A DNA stretch of 64,000 nucleotides, taken from positions 310,001-374,000 of the forward strand of contig JADJQY010000009.1 of the NCBI GenBank assembly GCA_016712505.1, read 5' to 3'. Every line of letters starts with the position of its first letter. The first letter of the stretch is position 1. The translations under genes were made by a program, and so were the position numbers. The notes beneath the pieces were generated by a model. That model did no database searches and was not told where the DNA came from. It worked only from the letters and a program-made list of their open reading frames with translations. This DNA is from Candidatus Eiseniibacteriota bacterium. GTDB lineage: Bacteria; Eisenbacteria; RBG-16-71-46; CAIMUX01. Shown here piece by piece: positions 33,833 to 43,157 of the stretch.

Positions 33833-36753
33833 ATGGTCGCAACCAGCCAACAGATGCGGTTAGGTGCCCGTTGGTGGCCGAAGTTCGCGTACGGCTTCGT
33901 TCGTCCGATGATCCTGGCCGCTCTCCTTTTGCCCACCTCCGCGGTGGCGCGAACGATTCATACGCACCCGGAGGGCATCTCCCTCGGTGAGGCGATTGCC
34001 GAGGCGGTCGATGGTGACACCGTGCTCGCCGCGCGCGGCGTATACCGAGGCCCCGACAACCGCAACCTGAACTACTTCGGCAAGCAGCTCGTGGTGATGT
34101 CGGAGGAAGGCCCCAGCTGGACCATCATCGAGTGCGAAGGGCGCGGCCGCGGCCTCTATCTCCATAGCCACGAGACGCATGCCGCCCTCTTCCAGGGGTT
34201 CACGATCCGGAATGGGGAGGAGTGGAGCGCGGTGGCGGCATCTACCTCGAGAACCACGCCTCACCCACTCTGCGCGACCTCTGGCTCGTGGGCAACACGG
34301 CGGGTGCGGAAAGGGGGCCAGACCCACCAGTGCCGCTCGCCCTGGGCGGAGGGATCTACTGCGGGGCGTACACGCAGCCGCAGATCCAGAAGGTGCGAAT
34401 CGAGGGGTGCCGCACCTCTGCCCAACTCTCGTTGGGTGGAGGAGTGTACTGTTCCGAGACCTCCGACGCGCGCTTCGTGGAGTGCACCCTGAGACTCAAC
34501 CGGCCGCTGGTCATCGGGACGGATGGGTACTTCTCGGGGAAGGCTGGGGCGTTCTACTTGGCACGAGGTGCCCATCTCACCCTCGATCACAGCCGCATTC
34601 GCGGCAATGTGCTGCTGGGCTACGGAGAGTACGGGTGCCCGACCGGAGCCGGAGCAGCACTCTACAGCGACGAGTATGCTCACATCGTCATCTCGGATAG
34701 TGAGATTAGCGACAATCAGTCCTGTGGCGCGGTCATCCACTGCGCCCGAGGCACCTCTCTCTCCCTGGAACGTGTGGTCTACGCCGGAAACCGCGAAACG
34801 ATCACCATCGAAGAGTGGGGATCCCTCAATGCCTCGCACAGCTCGTTTCATGAGAACGCGACCGAGGGCCAGGCGGGGGTGGTGGCCCTTTTCGGTTCGA
34901 CCGCCAATGTCACCGCGTCAGAATTCTGGGGTAACACATCGGAGGATTTGGGGGGCCAAGGTGGATTCGGGGGGGCGATTCGCGCGGAGAGTGGGGCCAA
35001 CCTCGTAGTCACGGAGTGCCGCTTCCTGGGGAATCGCGCCAAGCACGGCGGGGCTATCTCTCTCGATGAAGCAGACCTGCTCCTGCGGTCTACGACCATC
35101 GCCGGCAATCTCGCGGATCATGGAGCCGGCCTGCAGTGTACTTCCGGCGGATCGGTCGAGATCGAGCAGAGCGTGTTCTGGGGAAATCAGGTGCGCTGCG
35201 GGAGCGGCGGGCCGATCGATCTCGAGGTCGAGTCCCCGGTCTACGTGCGTGCCGTCTGCTCCGCGATCCCACCGGATGGGATCATCGGCGAGGTCGACTT
35301 CGAAGGGCCGCAGGTCACCAGCGATCCGCTGTTCTGTGACTTGGCTCCGTGCGACAGTCTTTCGAGTGGGCCGACGTCGGTGGCGGTTCACGCCACCTCG
35401 CCCTGCCTCCCGGACAACAACGCGTGCGGCGTGCGGATCGGGGCGGGTCTGGAGGGGTGCACGGAACGCGGCGCGTGCTGTCTGGCGGGTGGGGCATGCG
35501 AGATGGTCGCTCCCGACCGCTGCGAACTGCTGAATGGCATCTACCGGGCCGGTGGGGGCTGCTATCCCAGCCCGTGCGCCGGCGCCTGCTGCGGAGTGGA
35601 CGGAACCTGCACGGTTCGACCCGAGCTGGACTGCGCCACCGAGGGGGGCACCTACCTCGGGGACGGGACCCACTGCGCGATCGCGACCTGCCCGTCGGCG
35701 GGCGCCTGCTGCCTGCCGAACGATTCCTGCGTGGAGGTCACGCAGGAGTCGTGTCTGAGCGCAGGAGGAACCTACCTCGCGGACCGAGTGGAATGTCCTC
35801 CCTACCCCTGCGGGCCAAATCGCGGTGGGGTCCTGACCTTTCATAGCAATCCGTCGCTCTCGTACAGCACCGGTGCCGAGTATTGCGGCGGGTCCGCGGT
35901 GGCTCGCTGCGAAGAGATCTCCACCAACGCGACGGGCGAGGGCACCCGGATCCTGCATGTTCTGGCGGCGTTTCCCAGCCACATCAACCCCGCGTTGCGA
36001 GGAGTCTCCTTCGGAATCGACTACCAGCCCACCGATCTCGCGGTGGTGGATGCGCAGAGCTGCGCGGACTTGGAGCAACCCGGCAGTGACTGGCCCGCAA
36101 GTGGGAGCGGAACGTCGGTTCTCTGGGTAACGCCGCGTTCCGAACCGCTGGTGGAAGTGTACTGGTTTGCGGTGGAGAACTACGGATCACCGACCGAACT
36201 TCGCTTGACCCCGCATCCCACGGAAGGGGCGCTGTTCGAGGGGCCCGCGAGCGGCGCGCGGGACGCCATTGCCTGCCTCGGAGCGTTTGGATTCGACCTC
36301 CCCGGAGCTGCCTGTTGCCCGACCCTCGTTCTCGGCGCGTGCTGCCTTCTGTCGGGAGAGTGTGCGGTGATGACTCCGGAGGCCTGCGCAGAAGCGCACG
36401 GTGGCTTCCAGGGCGTGTCCAGGAACTGCCTGCCGATGCCCTGCGTTCCAGCGGGCGTGCCGGACCCCGAAGTCGCGGCAGCGACGGTGCATTTCATCGG
36501 ATCGAACCCCATCGACCGAGCCACGGGACGCCTGGAGTTCGAAGTCCATCTGGGGCGGACCCTGCCGGTCGGCGTCTCGCTCTTCGATTCCGCGGGTCGC
36601 CTCCTGCGCTCGCTCCACGACGGAGACGTGGCTGCGGGGATTCGTCGCTTCGAGTATCCGGCGAACGCGCTGAAACTCCCGGCCGGAATGCTCTTTCTCG
36701 AAGTCCGCGTGGCCGGGGAGAGAGTGACCCGGAAGCTCCTGCTCCTCGACTGA
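33833..36753 (+). pseudogene. Second beta-helix paralogue, interrupted by a one-base frameshift
   Basis: This is a tandem copy of the preceding beta-helix gene, with near-identical DNA over much of the N-terminal coding region. Frame 1 runs from ATG 33833 (GGAGG at 33823-33827) through the signal peptide to FTIRNGEEW. At the G-run 34214-34217 the paralogue has one extra G, and adding one G here restores NGGGVERGGGIYLENHASP; without it the frame shifts and the remaining 843 codons are read from about 34222. The C-terminal part carries four or five GACC/Cys-rich modules, a cohesin-like beta domain and the FlgD-like tail. It could be a true null, a phase-variable homopolymer tract, or a sequencing or assembly error. 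Confidence 0.8.
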
Positions 36754-36804
36754 CGAGTCGAGGGGATCGGGGACGGGCGAAGCCGGTCGTACCGTCGATC
36801 GCGC

Positions 36805-38034
36805 TCAGCGGCCCGAGTCGTGTTGCCCCGCCGGATCCGGCCCGGCCGGCGGAATCGTCGAGTCGACCGGGGTGAAGTACCGTTCGAGGCGATCGAGGAG
36901 GAGGCGCGGGCGGAACGTGGCGGCGCGCGGTCCGAGCGCGGTGATCAGGGTTTCGCGCGCCCGCGGGCCTGCCCCGGTGAGGTAGAGGAAGGCGGCGGCC
37001 CGCGCGAGCGACGCTTCCTGGTAGGAAGTGAGCGCCTGGGCCGGATCGCCGATCGCGATCTCCTTGAGATCGGAGCGTAGCCGGTCGAGCTGTCCGAGCT
37101 GGCGATCGCGCACGTAGTTCGGGTGGTAGAACAGATCGGTGGCGCGCTGGAGCAGGATCGTCACCTGGCAGCAATCTTCGCATTGCGCTTCGCCGCGGAT
37201 CCCGACCTCGTTCAAGAAGCCGCAACCGACCAGGCCGAGGTGGTCGCAGACCAAGGTCGGCTGCAAGTCTTTCCGGTTCCAATGGAGATCCTGCAGCTGC
37301 AGCGACTCGCTCCGCAGACCCCGGACGATCGAAGGCAGGGGCAGCAGCACCGGGCGGCCGCCTTGGTCGGCGGCGAGCACCAGGAGCCCCGACGCGGCCC
37401 GGCCGGCGATCGTGGCGTACCGTTTGACGATCACCTCCTGCCGGCCATCGAGGTCGAGATCGATCGGATGCTCGAGCTCCCGAACTTCCAGCCCGCAGGT
37501 GTTGGGCCAGGGATTGAGGGAGTCCGCCTGCACGGTTGGCGCCGCAGTGACGCGCGGGTCGTCCGGCGGGAGCAACGCGACCTCGAGATTGTCCAGATGC
37601 ATCAGCAGGCCCAGAGTCGCTCCGGCCTTCGCGCCGCGCCCCTCGGCGCGGGAAATGCGGAGTCGGGTTTGCCGGAGCGGGCGGCGCTGGTCAAAGGCGA
37701 TGAGCGTCCCGGGGGAACACTCCTCGACCGCGATCTGCCAGCGTACGCGCGGATCGATGACATGAACGGTGGTGTGGATCGATTTCCAGGTGAGCGGACC
37801 CGGGGCCGCTTCGCGCCGCGCGTCACCCGGCGGCAGGGGCGGGGGAGGGGGCACCTCTCGGGCTTCGAAGTCATCCACTGGCCCGAGGAGCAGGCTGTCG
37901 GGCTCGATCTTTGGCGCCTCCGCGACCTCGGCCCAGCTGCGGCTGATCGGGCGGAATCGGTCGTGGGAATCGCCCAGCGATCCGGCCAGAAGGGTCAGCG
38001 CCAACGCCGCCCCCCACTTTGCAGGCACATCCAT
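36805..38034 (-). CDS. Secreted protein of unknown function
   Basis: The 409-residue protein begins with a likely signal peptide (WGAALALTLLAGSLGDS) and a Pro-rich region (VPPPPPLPPGD). It is otherwise unrecognised. A segment DLDLDGRQEVIVKRYATIAG looks like a single FG-GAP/VCBS-like calcium loop, and a Cys cluster CEDCCQ lies in the second half with further Cys nearby, so disulfides or metal binding are possible. The C-terminal third is helical. The start is ATG 38034, six bases after GGAGGG. It is convergent with the broken beta-helix gene and lies downstream of the kinase-like gene on the same strand, 68 bases away. Confidence 0.7.
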   Translation of the reverse strand: MDVPAKWGAALALTLLAGSLGDSHDRFRPISRSWAEVAEAPKIEPDSLLLGPVDDFEAREVPPPPPLPPGDARREAAPGPLTWKSIHTTVHVIDPRVRWQIAVEECSPGTLIAFDQRRPLRQTRLRISRAEGRGAKAGATLGLLMHLDNLEVALLPPDDPRVTAAPTVQADSLNPWPNTCGLEVRELEHPIDLDLDGRQEVIVKRYATIAGRAASGLLVLAADQGGRPVLLPLPSIVRGLRSESLQLQDLHWNRKDLQPTLVCDHLGLVGCGFLNEVGIRGEAQCEDCCQVTILLQRATDLFYHPNYVRDRQLGQLDRLRSDLKEIAIGDPAQALTSYQEASLARAAAFLYLTGAGPRARETLITALGPRAATFRPRLLLDRLERYFTPVDSTIPPAGPDPAGQHDSGR

Positions 38035-38102
38035 GTCGATCCCTCCGGGCCGCGCTCCGCGACTCGGGGAGACTATCAGGATTGGGGACGCGGAGGCAGG
38101 TC

Positions 38103-39761
38103 TCAGGCCGCCTGGCGGCCTTGGACTGCAGCGGAGGTCGCGACGGCGGCCATGCCGCTCCGCCCGCGTCCGGCCACCGGAACGGTCAACCAGGCCCGGC
38201 CCCCCGAGAGGGGACCGTCGTTCTCGATGCCGAGTTCGCCCCCCATCGCGCGCGCCACGAGGCGCGCCAGCCCGAGTCCCATGGCGTGGCCCTCCGCGTC
38301 CGGTCCCAGCGCGGCGCGCGGGGTCGGCCGGAAGAGCTCTTCCACCCGCAGCGGGTCGAGCGATCCACCGGTGTCGGATACTTCGATCCGCAGGCGGGCA
38401 CACTCTTCGTCGACCAAGCGTCCGGTGAGGCGGATCGATCCACTCGCGGTGCGCTGGAGCGCGTGCCGGCAGAGCGATTCGACGACCTGCTCGAGCCGCG
38501 ACGGGTCGGCCTCGACACGAGGCCAGCCTTCGGCCGGGGGGACGACGAGCAGAGCGAGCCCCTTCCCCTCGATGCTGGGGCGCACGCGGGCCACGGTGCG
38601 GTCCACGACCAACTTCGCGTCGAAGGTGTGACTTTCCGCGCCCACTCCGGCCCGCTCGGCCCGCGCCAGCGTGACCAGACGCCCGACCTGACCCGCGATG
38701 TCCCGCAGCGCGCCCTGTGCGCGCCCGAGCACGGTGGCCTGCGCGGCCGGAGACTCGGTGCCCTCGGTCAGCGCGCGCAGGGCGCCGTCCAGCGTCTCGA
38801 TCGATGGGTTGAGGTCGCGTCCGGCCTCCGCGAGGACCTGGAGCTTCCAGAGAGCGGCTTCCTCGAGTTCGCGGTTCGCGCGCTCGAGATCGCGGCCGTA
38901 CGATTCGAGCATCTCCTCGACCAGGCGGGCCCCGCCCAGACTCCGCTCCAGCTCGCGCCGGAGTGCGCGCTGCCGCCAGACGATCAGGATCGCGGCGATC
39001 AGCATCGCGGCCGAGAGCAGACAGACCGCGAGGGTGTCGCTCTCGAGTTCATCGAGCGGGAAGGGGAGGGTGCGCTCGGCCGCCCCTTCGGCGCGCTCCA
39101 TCTGGGCGTAGATCCGCTCTCCCTCCTCCTGGAGCTCGAACGCCCTCGCCTCGAGGCGAGTGGCGCCGGAAGAATCGCCGAGCGAGATGGCGCCCCGGGC
39201 ATCGAGGCGGAGTCGTACGCTCTCGAGGAAGAGGCACAACACCGAGTCGGTGCCCGCCCCGATGGTGCGAATCAGGCCGCGATGCCGCGCGGGATATAGT
39301 CCCTCGCCGCGCTCCACCAGGCGGGAGATCTCGGTGTGATCCTCCAGTCGGGCCAGCAGGCCGGGCTGGGCGCGTCCGGCCTCGATCGCGTTCCAGGAAT
39401 CGACCGCTTCGAATCGACGTTGATGGAGATTGCGCAGCACGGCCTGTGCGGCGCGCGTGTGCTCCAGCTGGGCATGCCGCTGCTGGAGGAGAAATCCGGT
39501 GACCAGCGCCCAGATCGACAGCACCAGGAGGGCCAAGGCCAGTCCGGCGGAGAGGAGTTCCTCCCGTCGCAGACCGACCCGCGCGCTCGCGGCGCGATGT
39601 GTACGTGGCGTCCCCGGTTCGGTCTGCACGGCGCGATCGTCCCTCCGGTCGTTTGGGAGGCCCGCGGCTTGGGCCAGGCTCCCTCCGGTTATCGGCGAAT
39701 CAGGGCCAGTTGCTTGACCAGTTCCGACTTGCCGGCTTGCCTCTCCGGTGGTCTCTGGCAT
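38103..39761 (-). CDS. Membrane histidine-kinase-like protein lacking catalytic residues
   Basis: The 552-residue protein has two transmembrane segments (about 71-92 and 243-262) flanking a helical extracytoplasmic sensor, a coiled coil (about 265-310), a HisKA-like helix pair and an HATPase_c-like domain ending in GLGLARLVARAMGGELGI. Catalytic positions are altered. The H-box reads GRDLNPSI (314-321) with Arg315 in place of the phosphoacceptor His. The N-box reads VESLCRHAL, so both Asn positions are Ser429 and His433. The G1 box reads DTGGS. It should therefore be a pseudokinase or scaffold. No response regulator is adjacent. The start is uncertain: 39761, 39773 or the shorter GTG 39629 are possible, and the first two overlap the divergent gene. 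Confidence 0.78.
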   Translation of the reverse strand: MPETTGEASRQVGTGQATGPDSPITGGSLAQAAGLPNDRRDDRAVQTEPGTPRTHRAASARVGLRREELLSAGLALALLVLSIWALVTGFLLQQRHAQLEHTRAAQAVLRNLHQRRFEAVDSWNAIEAGRAQPGLLARLEDHTEISRLVERGEGLYPARHRGLIRTIGAGTDSVLCLFLESVRLRLDARGAISLGDSSGATRLEARAFELQEEGERIYAQMERAEGAAERTLPFPLDELESDTLAVCLLSAAMLIAAILIVWRQRALRRELERSLGGARLVEEMLESYGRDLERANRELEEAALWKLQVLAEAGRDLNPSIETLDGALRALTEGTESPAAQATVLGRAQGALRDIAGQVGRLVTLARAERAGVGAESHTFDAKLVVDRTVARVRPSIEGKGLALLVVPPAEGWPRVEADPSRLEQVVESLCRHALQRTASGSIRLTGRLVDEECARLRIEVSDTGGSLDPLRVEELFRPTPRAALGPDAEGHAMGLGLARLVARAMGGELGIENDGPLSGGRAWLTVPVAGRGRSGMAAVATSAAVQGRQAA

Positions 39762-40626
39762 GATCCCGCTCATGTGGACCTGGGTGCTAAAGCTGTGGGC
39801 GGCAAGCCCGTCTCTCCTGCGGGATCGGATCGCCTCCGGGGTGGGTCGGTTGCCCCTGCCGGTGCTGCGCCGCCGCGCGCAGCGACAGGTGGAGGCGCGA
39901 CGTCTGCTCTTCCGGCAATCCTTGCCCCCGGACCCCGCGAGCGGGCGCGAAGCGGTGCGCCGCCATGCCCTCTGGGTGGCCGACTTTCTCTCCCTGCTCG
40001 GAGGGCGGGAGATCGAACTGGAGGTTCCTGCCGACCTGCCCCCTCGGACCGAGCCCGGACCGCTGTTCGTGACGCTCCATGTCGGCAACTGGATCGCGGC
40101 GGCTGAACTGCTGGCCTGCCGCTACCGGCAGTTGCACACCGTCGCCGGCACGCAGCTCCATCCCTCACTCCGACCGTTGATCGGACGTGCGATGGACCGG
40201 CGCGGAGTGGTGCTCCACTCCGGGCCTGGGACTTCGGAAGCGTTGCTCCGCGCCCTTCGCGCGGGACAGGCGGTGGTCATCCACCTGGACGGCTCCGCGG
40301 ATCCCTCCCGCGTCACGCGAGGGACGGCGCCACTGGGGGTGCGCGCGGCGGCCCGCCTCGCGGTGCGGAGCGGCGCCCCGGTCTACTTCGCCCTCGCCCA
40401 TCGACTGGAGGCGGATCGCTGTCGCCTGGAGCACCGGAGGCTCCACCTGGATCCGGACGCGCCGTGGGGCGGAGCGGGACTCCCGGATCGTGCCCTGATC
40501 GCGCGGTGGGAGGCGCGCCTGCTCGACCTTTGGCGCGAGGAGGTCCTCCTCCGTCCGGCGGAGTGGCTCATCTTTCGCGCGGATCCGCGGCTCGCCTCGC
40601 CCGAGGTTTCGTGCGCATCGCGCTGA
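39760..40626 (+). CDS. LpxL/HtrB-like lysophospholipid acyltransferase family protein
   Basis: The 288-residue protein resembles late lipid A acyltransferases: an N-terminal hydrophobic segment (MWTWVLKLWAA), an Arg-rich stretch with REAVRRHALWVADFLSLL, then FVTLHVGNWIAAAELLA and a later GQAVVIHLDGSADPSR block. In active members the HxxxxE/D dyad is expected at HVGNWE; here the sixth residue is Ile112 rather than Glu or Asp, while H107 is kept, so activity is doubtful. The start is ATG 39760, with GTG 39748 or ATG 39772 possible. Its end overlaps the following glycosyltransferase start by 16 bases, which suggests a shared surface-glycolipid pathway. Confidence 0.75.
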   Translation: MIPLMWTWVLKLWAASPSLLRDRIASGVGRLPLPVLRRRAQRQVEARRLLFRQSLPPDPASGREAVRRHALWVADFLSLLGGREIELEVPADLPPRTEPGPLFVTLHVGNWIAAAELLACRYRQLHTVAGTQLHPSLRPLIGRAMDRRGVVLHSGPGTSEALLRALRAGQAVVIHLDGSADPSRVTRGTAPLGVRAAARLAVRSGAPVYFALAHRLEADRCRLEHRRLHLDPDAPWGGAGLPDRALIARWEARLLDLWREEVLLRPAEWLIFRADPRLASPEVSCASR

Positions 40627-41846
40627 TCTCACCATCCGCCGATCCGATCGTCGGCGGAGTGAGCGAGCAGGTGCATGGCCTGGCGGAAAGCCTCGCCGCG
40701 CGGGGTCAGAGCGTCACCATCGTGACCGGGGGAGTCTCCGCGGCCGCGGCCGCCGCGCGCTCTCTTCCTCCCGGGGTCGCACTCGAACGGATCGGGCGAA
40801 CCTGGTTTCTCCCGATCAACGGAGGACGGACCGCGCTCGCTCACGCTCCCCGCCTCGAGGCCACGCTCCGCGAGCGCATCGGCGGGCGTTTCGATCTGGT
40901 GCATGTGCACGCCCCGTACGAGTGGGGACTCGCCCTCTCGGCGGTCAGCGCGCTCGACGAGCCGCTGGTCGGGACCTTTCACGCCAGCGGTCACCTCGGT
41001 TGGCCGTGGACCTGGTTTGCCGCCTACGCCCGTCCCCGGCTGGCGCGGCTCGCGGCTCGAATCGCCGTCTCCGTCGAGGCCGAGCGCTGGGCCTGCACTC
41101 TGTTTGCCGGCACCTATCGCGTCATCCCCAACGCGATCGATGTCGCGCGCTTCGCCCCGGACCGACGCAGGGGCGGCGTGGGATCGAGGCTCCGGCTGCT
41201 GGTCGTGGGTCGGCTGGAACCCAGGAAGGGGCTCGAGCCGCTCTTCGAGGCTCTCATGCTCCTCGATCGCACTCGATTCGAGCTACACCTGGTGGGGGAT
41301 GGGCCGTGTCGCGGCCGCCTGGAGCGACTGGCACGCAGGGCCTGCCTTCCGGTGCGCTTTCACGGCCGCCTCGCGCCGGCCGAGCTGCCGGCCGCCTACG
41401 CTGCCTCTGATCTCGTGCTCGCTCCCGCAGTTCACGGGGAATCGTTCGGGGTGGTGCTGCTCGAGGCGATGGCCGCCGGTCGACCGCTATTCGCCTCGGA
41501 CATCCCGGGCTATCGCGCGGTGGTCGGGGCCGCCGGCGCCGCGCGCCTGCTCCCTCCGGGAGATCCCGGGGCGTGGAGCGCGGCTATCGCCGAGCTTCTC
41601 CCCGCTGCCGGGACGAGGGCGCTCTTACCCGCGCTCACCGAGGCGGGAGAGCGCTGCGTGCGCGCCTACGATTGGGCCCGGATCACCCCGCGGATCGAGG
41701 CGGTCTACGAAGAGGTCCTGGGGAAGAGTGGGGGGGAGCCGAAGCTCCCCCGCCAGACCGAGGGTTCCGGCCGAACGGCCGATCAGAGGGTCGCTTCCGC
41801 CCGGGCGGAGATGACCACCTCGCTATCGAGATCGCTGCTCTCGTGA
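40611..41846 (+). CDS. GT4-family glycosyltransferase
   Basis: The 411-residue GT-B enzyme matches family 4 retaining glycosyltransferases: an N-terminal acceptor domain starting ALISPSADPIVGGVSEQV, a hinge with RVIPNAIDVARFAPD, LLVVGRLEPRKGLEPL at the start of the donor domain, and the EX7E-type donor-site motif HGESFGVVLLEAMAAG. It transfers a sugar from an NDP-sugar, probably to a lipid or polysaccharide; donor and acceptor are unknown. GTG 40611 lies within the end of the acyltransferase-like gene and has GAGG four bases upstream. Its last 64 bases overlap the convergent porin-like gene, so the natural stop could be affected by a variant C-terminus (the terminal 35 residues look non-globular). 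Confidence 0.87.
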   Translation: MRIALISPSADPIVGGVSEQVHGLAESLAARGQSVTIVTGGVSAAAAAARSLPPGVALERIGRTWFLPINGGRTALAHAPRLEATLRERIGGRFDLVHVHAPYEWGLALSAVSALDEPLVGTFHASGHLGWPWTWFAAYARPRLARLAARIAVSVEAERWACTLFAGTYRVIPNAIDVARFAPDRRRGGVGSRLRLLVVGRLEPRKGLEPLFEALMLLDRTRFELHLVGDGPCRGRLERLARRACLPVRFHGRLAPAELPAAYAASDLVLAPAVHGESFGVVLLEAMAAGRPLFASDIPGYRAVVGAAGAARLLPPGDPGAWSAAIAELLPAAGTRALLPALTEAGERCVRAYDWARITPRIEAVYEEVLGKSGGEPKLPRQTEGSGRTADQRVASARAEMTTSLSRSLLS

Positions 41847-42871
41847 CTACGTAGATCGAGATCGACGATGCCGCGCAGGTTCTTCCCGTAGCTCCGGGCC
41901 ACGCCGACGATGGCCCGCACGAACGCGTCGTCATCGCTGTCGGTGTCCGGATCGTACTGCTCGACCCGACCGAGCAGCCGGATCCGGTCGCTGGCCTGGT
42001 AGGTGACGAACCCGCCGAGGTTCTGCGACGTGTGGGTCTCGGTCTCCGCTTCCTCCGCGCTCCGCCCCTCACCATCGTGGTGCACGTGCTTGTCGCTCAG
42101 CAGATCGAACTCGAGCCCGGCCGTCAGTCGCTCGGACTTCCAGTAGGGGAACAGCATGAAGACGGTATTCAGGTTGTCGGCTGCGGGCGAGGCGTCGCTG
42201 TTCACCTGGGCAGCGGCCATCAGATGAAACTGCTTTCCCTGCTCGCTTCCGGCGGGGGTGAGCGTCACCCGGGCGAGTCCGGTCTTGTACTTCGTCGTAC
42301 TCGGCTTGTTGTACGGCTTCTCGTTTCCGGCCGTCACCGCCCAGTCGAGCAGGCCGGAGCTGGTCTTTCCTCCCAGCCCGATCCCCACCAGGGTGGTGCC
42401 GAGTCCGAAGTACTCGTCGAGCGGGAGCTTGGCCACCGAGCGGAAGCCCCAGACCTTCTCCATCGGACCCACGAACTGGTGATCGAACTGGCCCAGCCAG
42501 AGGGTGGAGTTCTCGATCTGGAACGGCTTCTCCGCCTGGAGGTAGGCCTTCTTGAGGAAGAGCGAGAGGACCCCCGCCCGATTGGTCGCCTCGAGGGTGG
42601 TCTGCCACTTGTATCGCTCGTCGATGGTGTAACTGCCGGTGAGATAGACCCGGTCGACATCAAAGCTGTTGAGGTCCCGCGCGGAGTTCAGCGTGTCCGC
42701 ATCCTCCATCTGGTAGCGATAGGTGATCCAACCCACGCCGGAGAGCTCGAGCTTGCTGTTCTTTCCCGCGACCGGCATCTCCTCGGCTCGCGCCCGCCCC
42801 GCGAACGCGGCGATCGAAAACACGACCCCACAGGACAGGACCAACCCACACACGATTTTGTTCGAACGCAC
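41783..42871 (-). CDS. Porin-like outer-membrane beta-barrel protein
   Basis: The 362-residue protein has a signal peptide (IVCGLVLSCGVVFSIAAFAGRARA) and about 14-16 amphipathic strands (WITYRYQMEDADTL, DRVYLTGSYTIDERYKWQTTLEA, LGQFDHQFVGPMEKVWGFRS) resembling phosphate-selective or DUF3570-like porins. The start GTG 42871 has AAAGGAG six bases upstream; an ATG at 43048 in frame adds an unlikely leader. The C-terminus (EVVISARAEATL) is the final strand. It should form a channel or structural barrel in the outer membrane. Promoter sequence for it should lie within the 286-base gap before korB. Confidence 0.8.
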   Translation of the reverse strand: MRSNKIVCGLVLSCGVVFSIAAFAGRARAEEMPVAGKNSKLELSGVGWITYRYQMEDADTLNSARDLNSFDVDRVYLTGSYTIDERYKWQTTLEATNRAGVLSLFLKKAYLQAEKPFQIENSTLWLGQFDHQFVGPMEKVWGFRSVAKLPLDEYFGLGTTLVGIGLGGKTSSGLLDWAVTAGNEKPYNKPSTTKYKTGLARVTLTPAGSEQGKQFHLMAAAQVNSDASPAADNLNTVFMLFPYWKSERLTAGLEFDLLSDKHVHHDGEGRSAEEAETETHTSQNLGGFVTYQASDRIRLLGRVEQYDPDTDSDDDAFVRAIVGVARSYGKNLRGIVDLDLRSHESSDLDSEVVISARAEATL

Positions 42872-43093
42872 CCCGTGCTCCTTTCGTTCTGCTGCCTGCC
42901 GCCGATCGCCCGATTCGGCGGTGCCCTGCGTCGATCCGGGGATCGACCGTCCATTGCCGAGGCGTAGATAGACCTTTCGGTCCGACGACGCAAAGCAAAT
43001 GGCTCGAGTGTGAGCGTGGGATGAGAATTCGAACGTAGGCCTAACCATTTACTAACAAAGCCAGGTCGCCCGGCGGCTCAGCGCGACGAGAAA

Positions 43094-43119
43094 GGGCCCG
43101 ACCGCTGCCGGCCGGGCCC
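43094..43119 (-). terminator. Intrinsic terminator of korAB operon
   Basis: Arms GGGCCCG (43094-43100) and CGGGCCC (43113-43119) enclose a further CCG/CGG pairing with a four-base loop (one A-C mismatch). Read on the minus strand the hairpin is followed by TTTCTCG. It lies 38 bases after the korB stop, so it fits a rho-independent terminator for the korA-korB transcript. Confidence 0.65.
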
Positions 43120-43157
43120 CAAGGTTCGAGCGTGGACTTCGACGATCGTGGGTGGAT

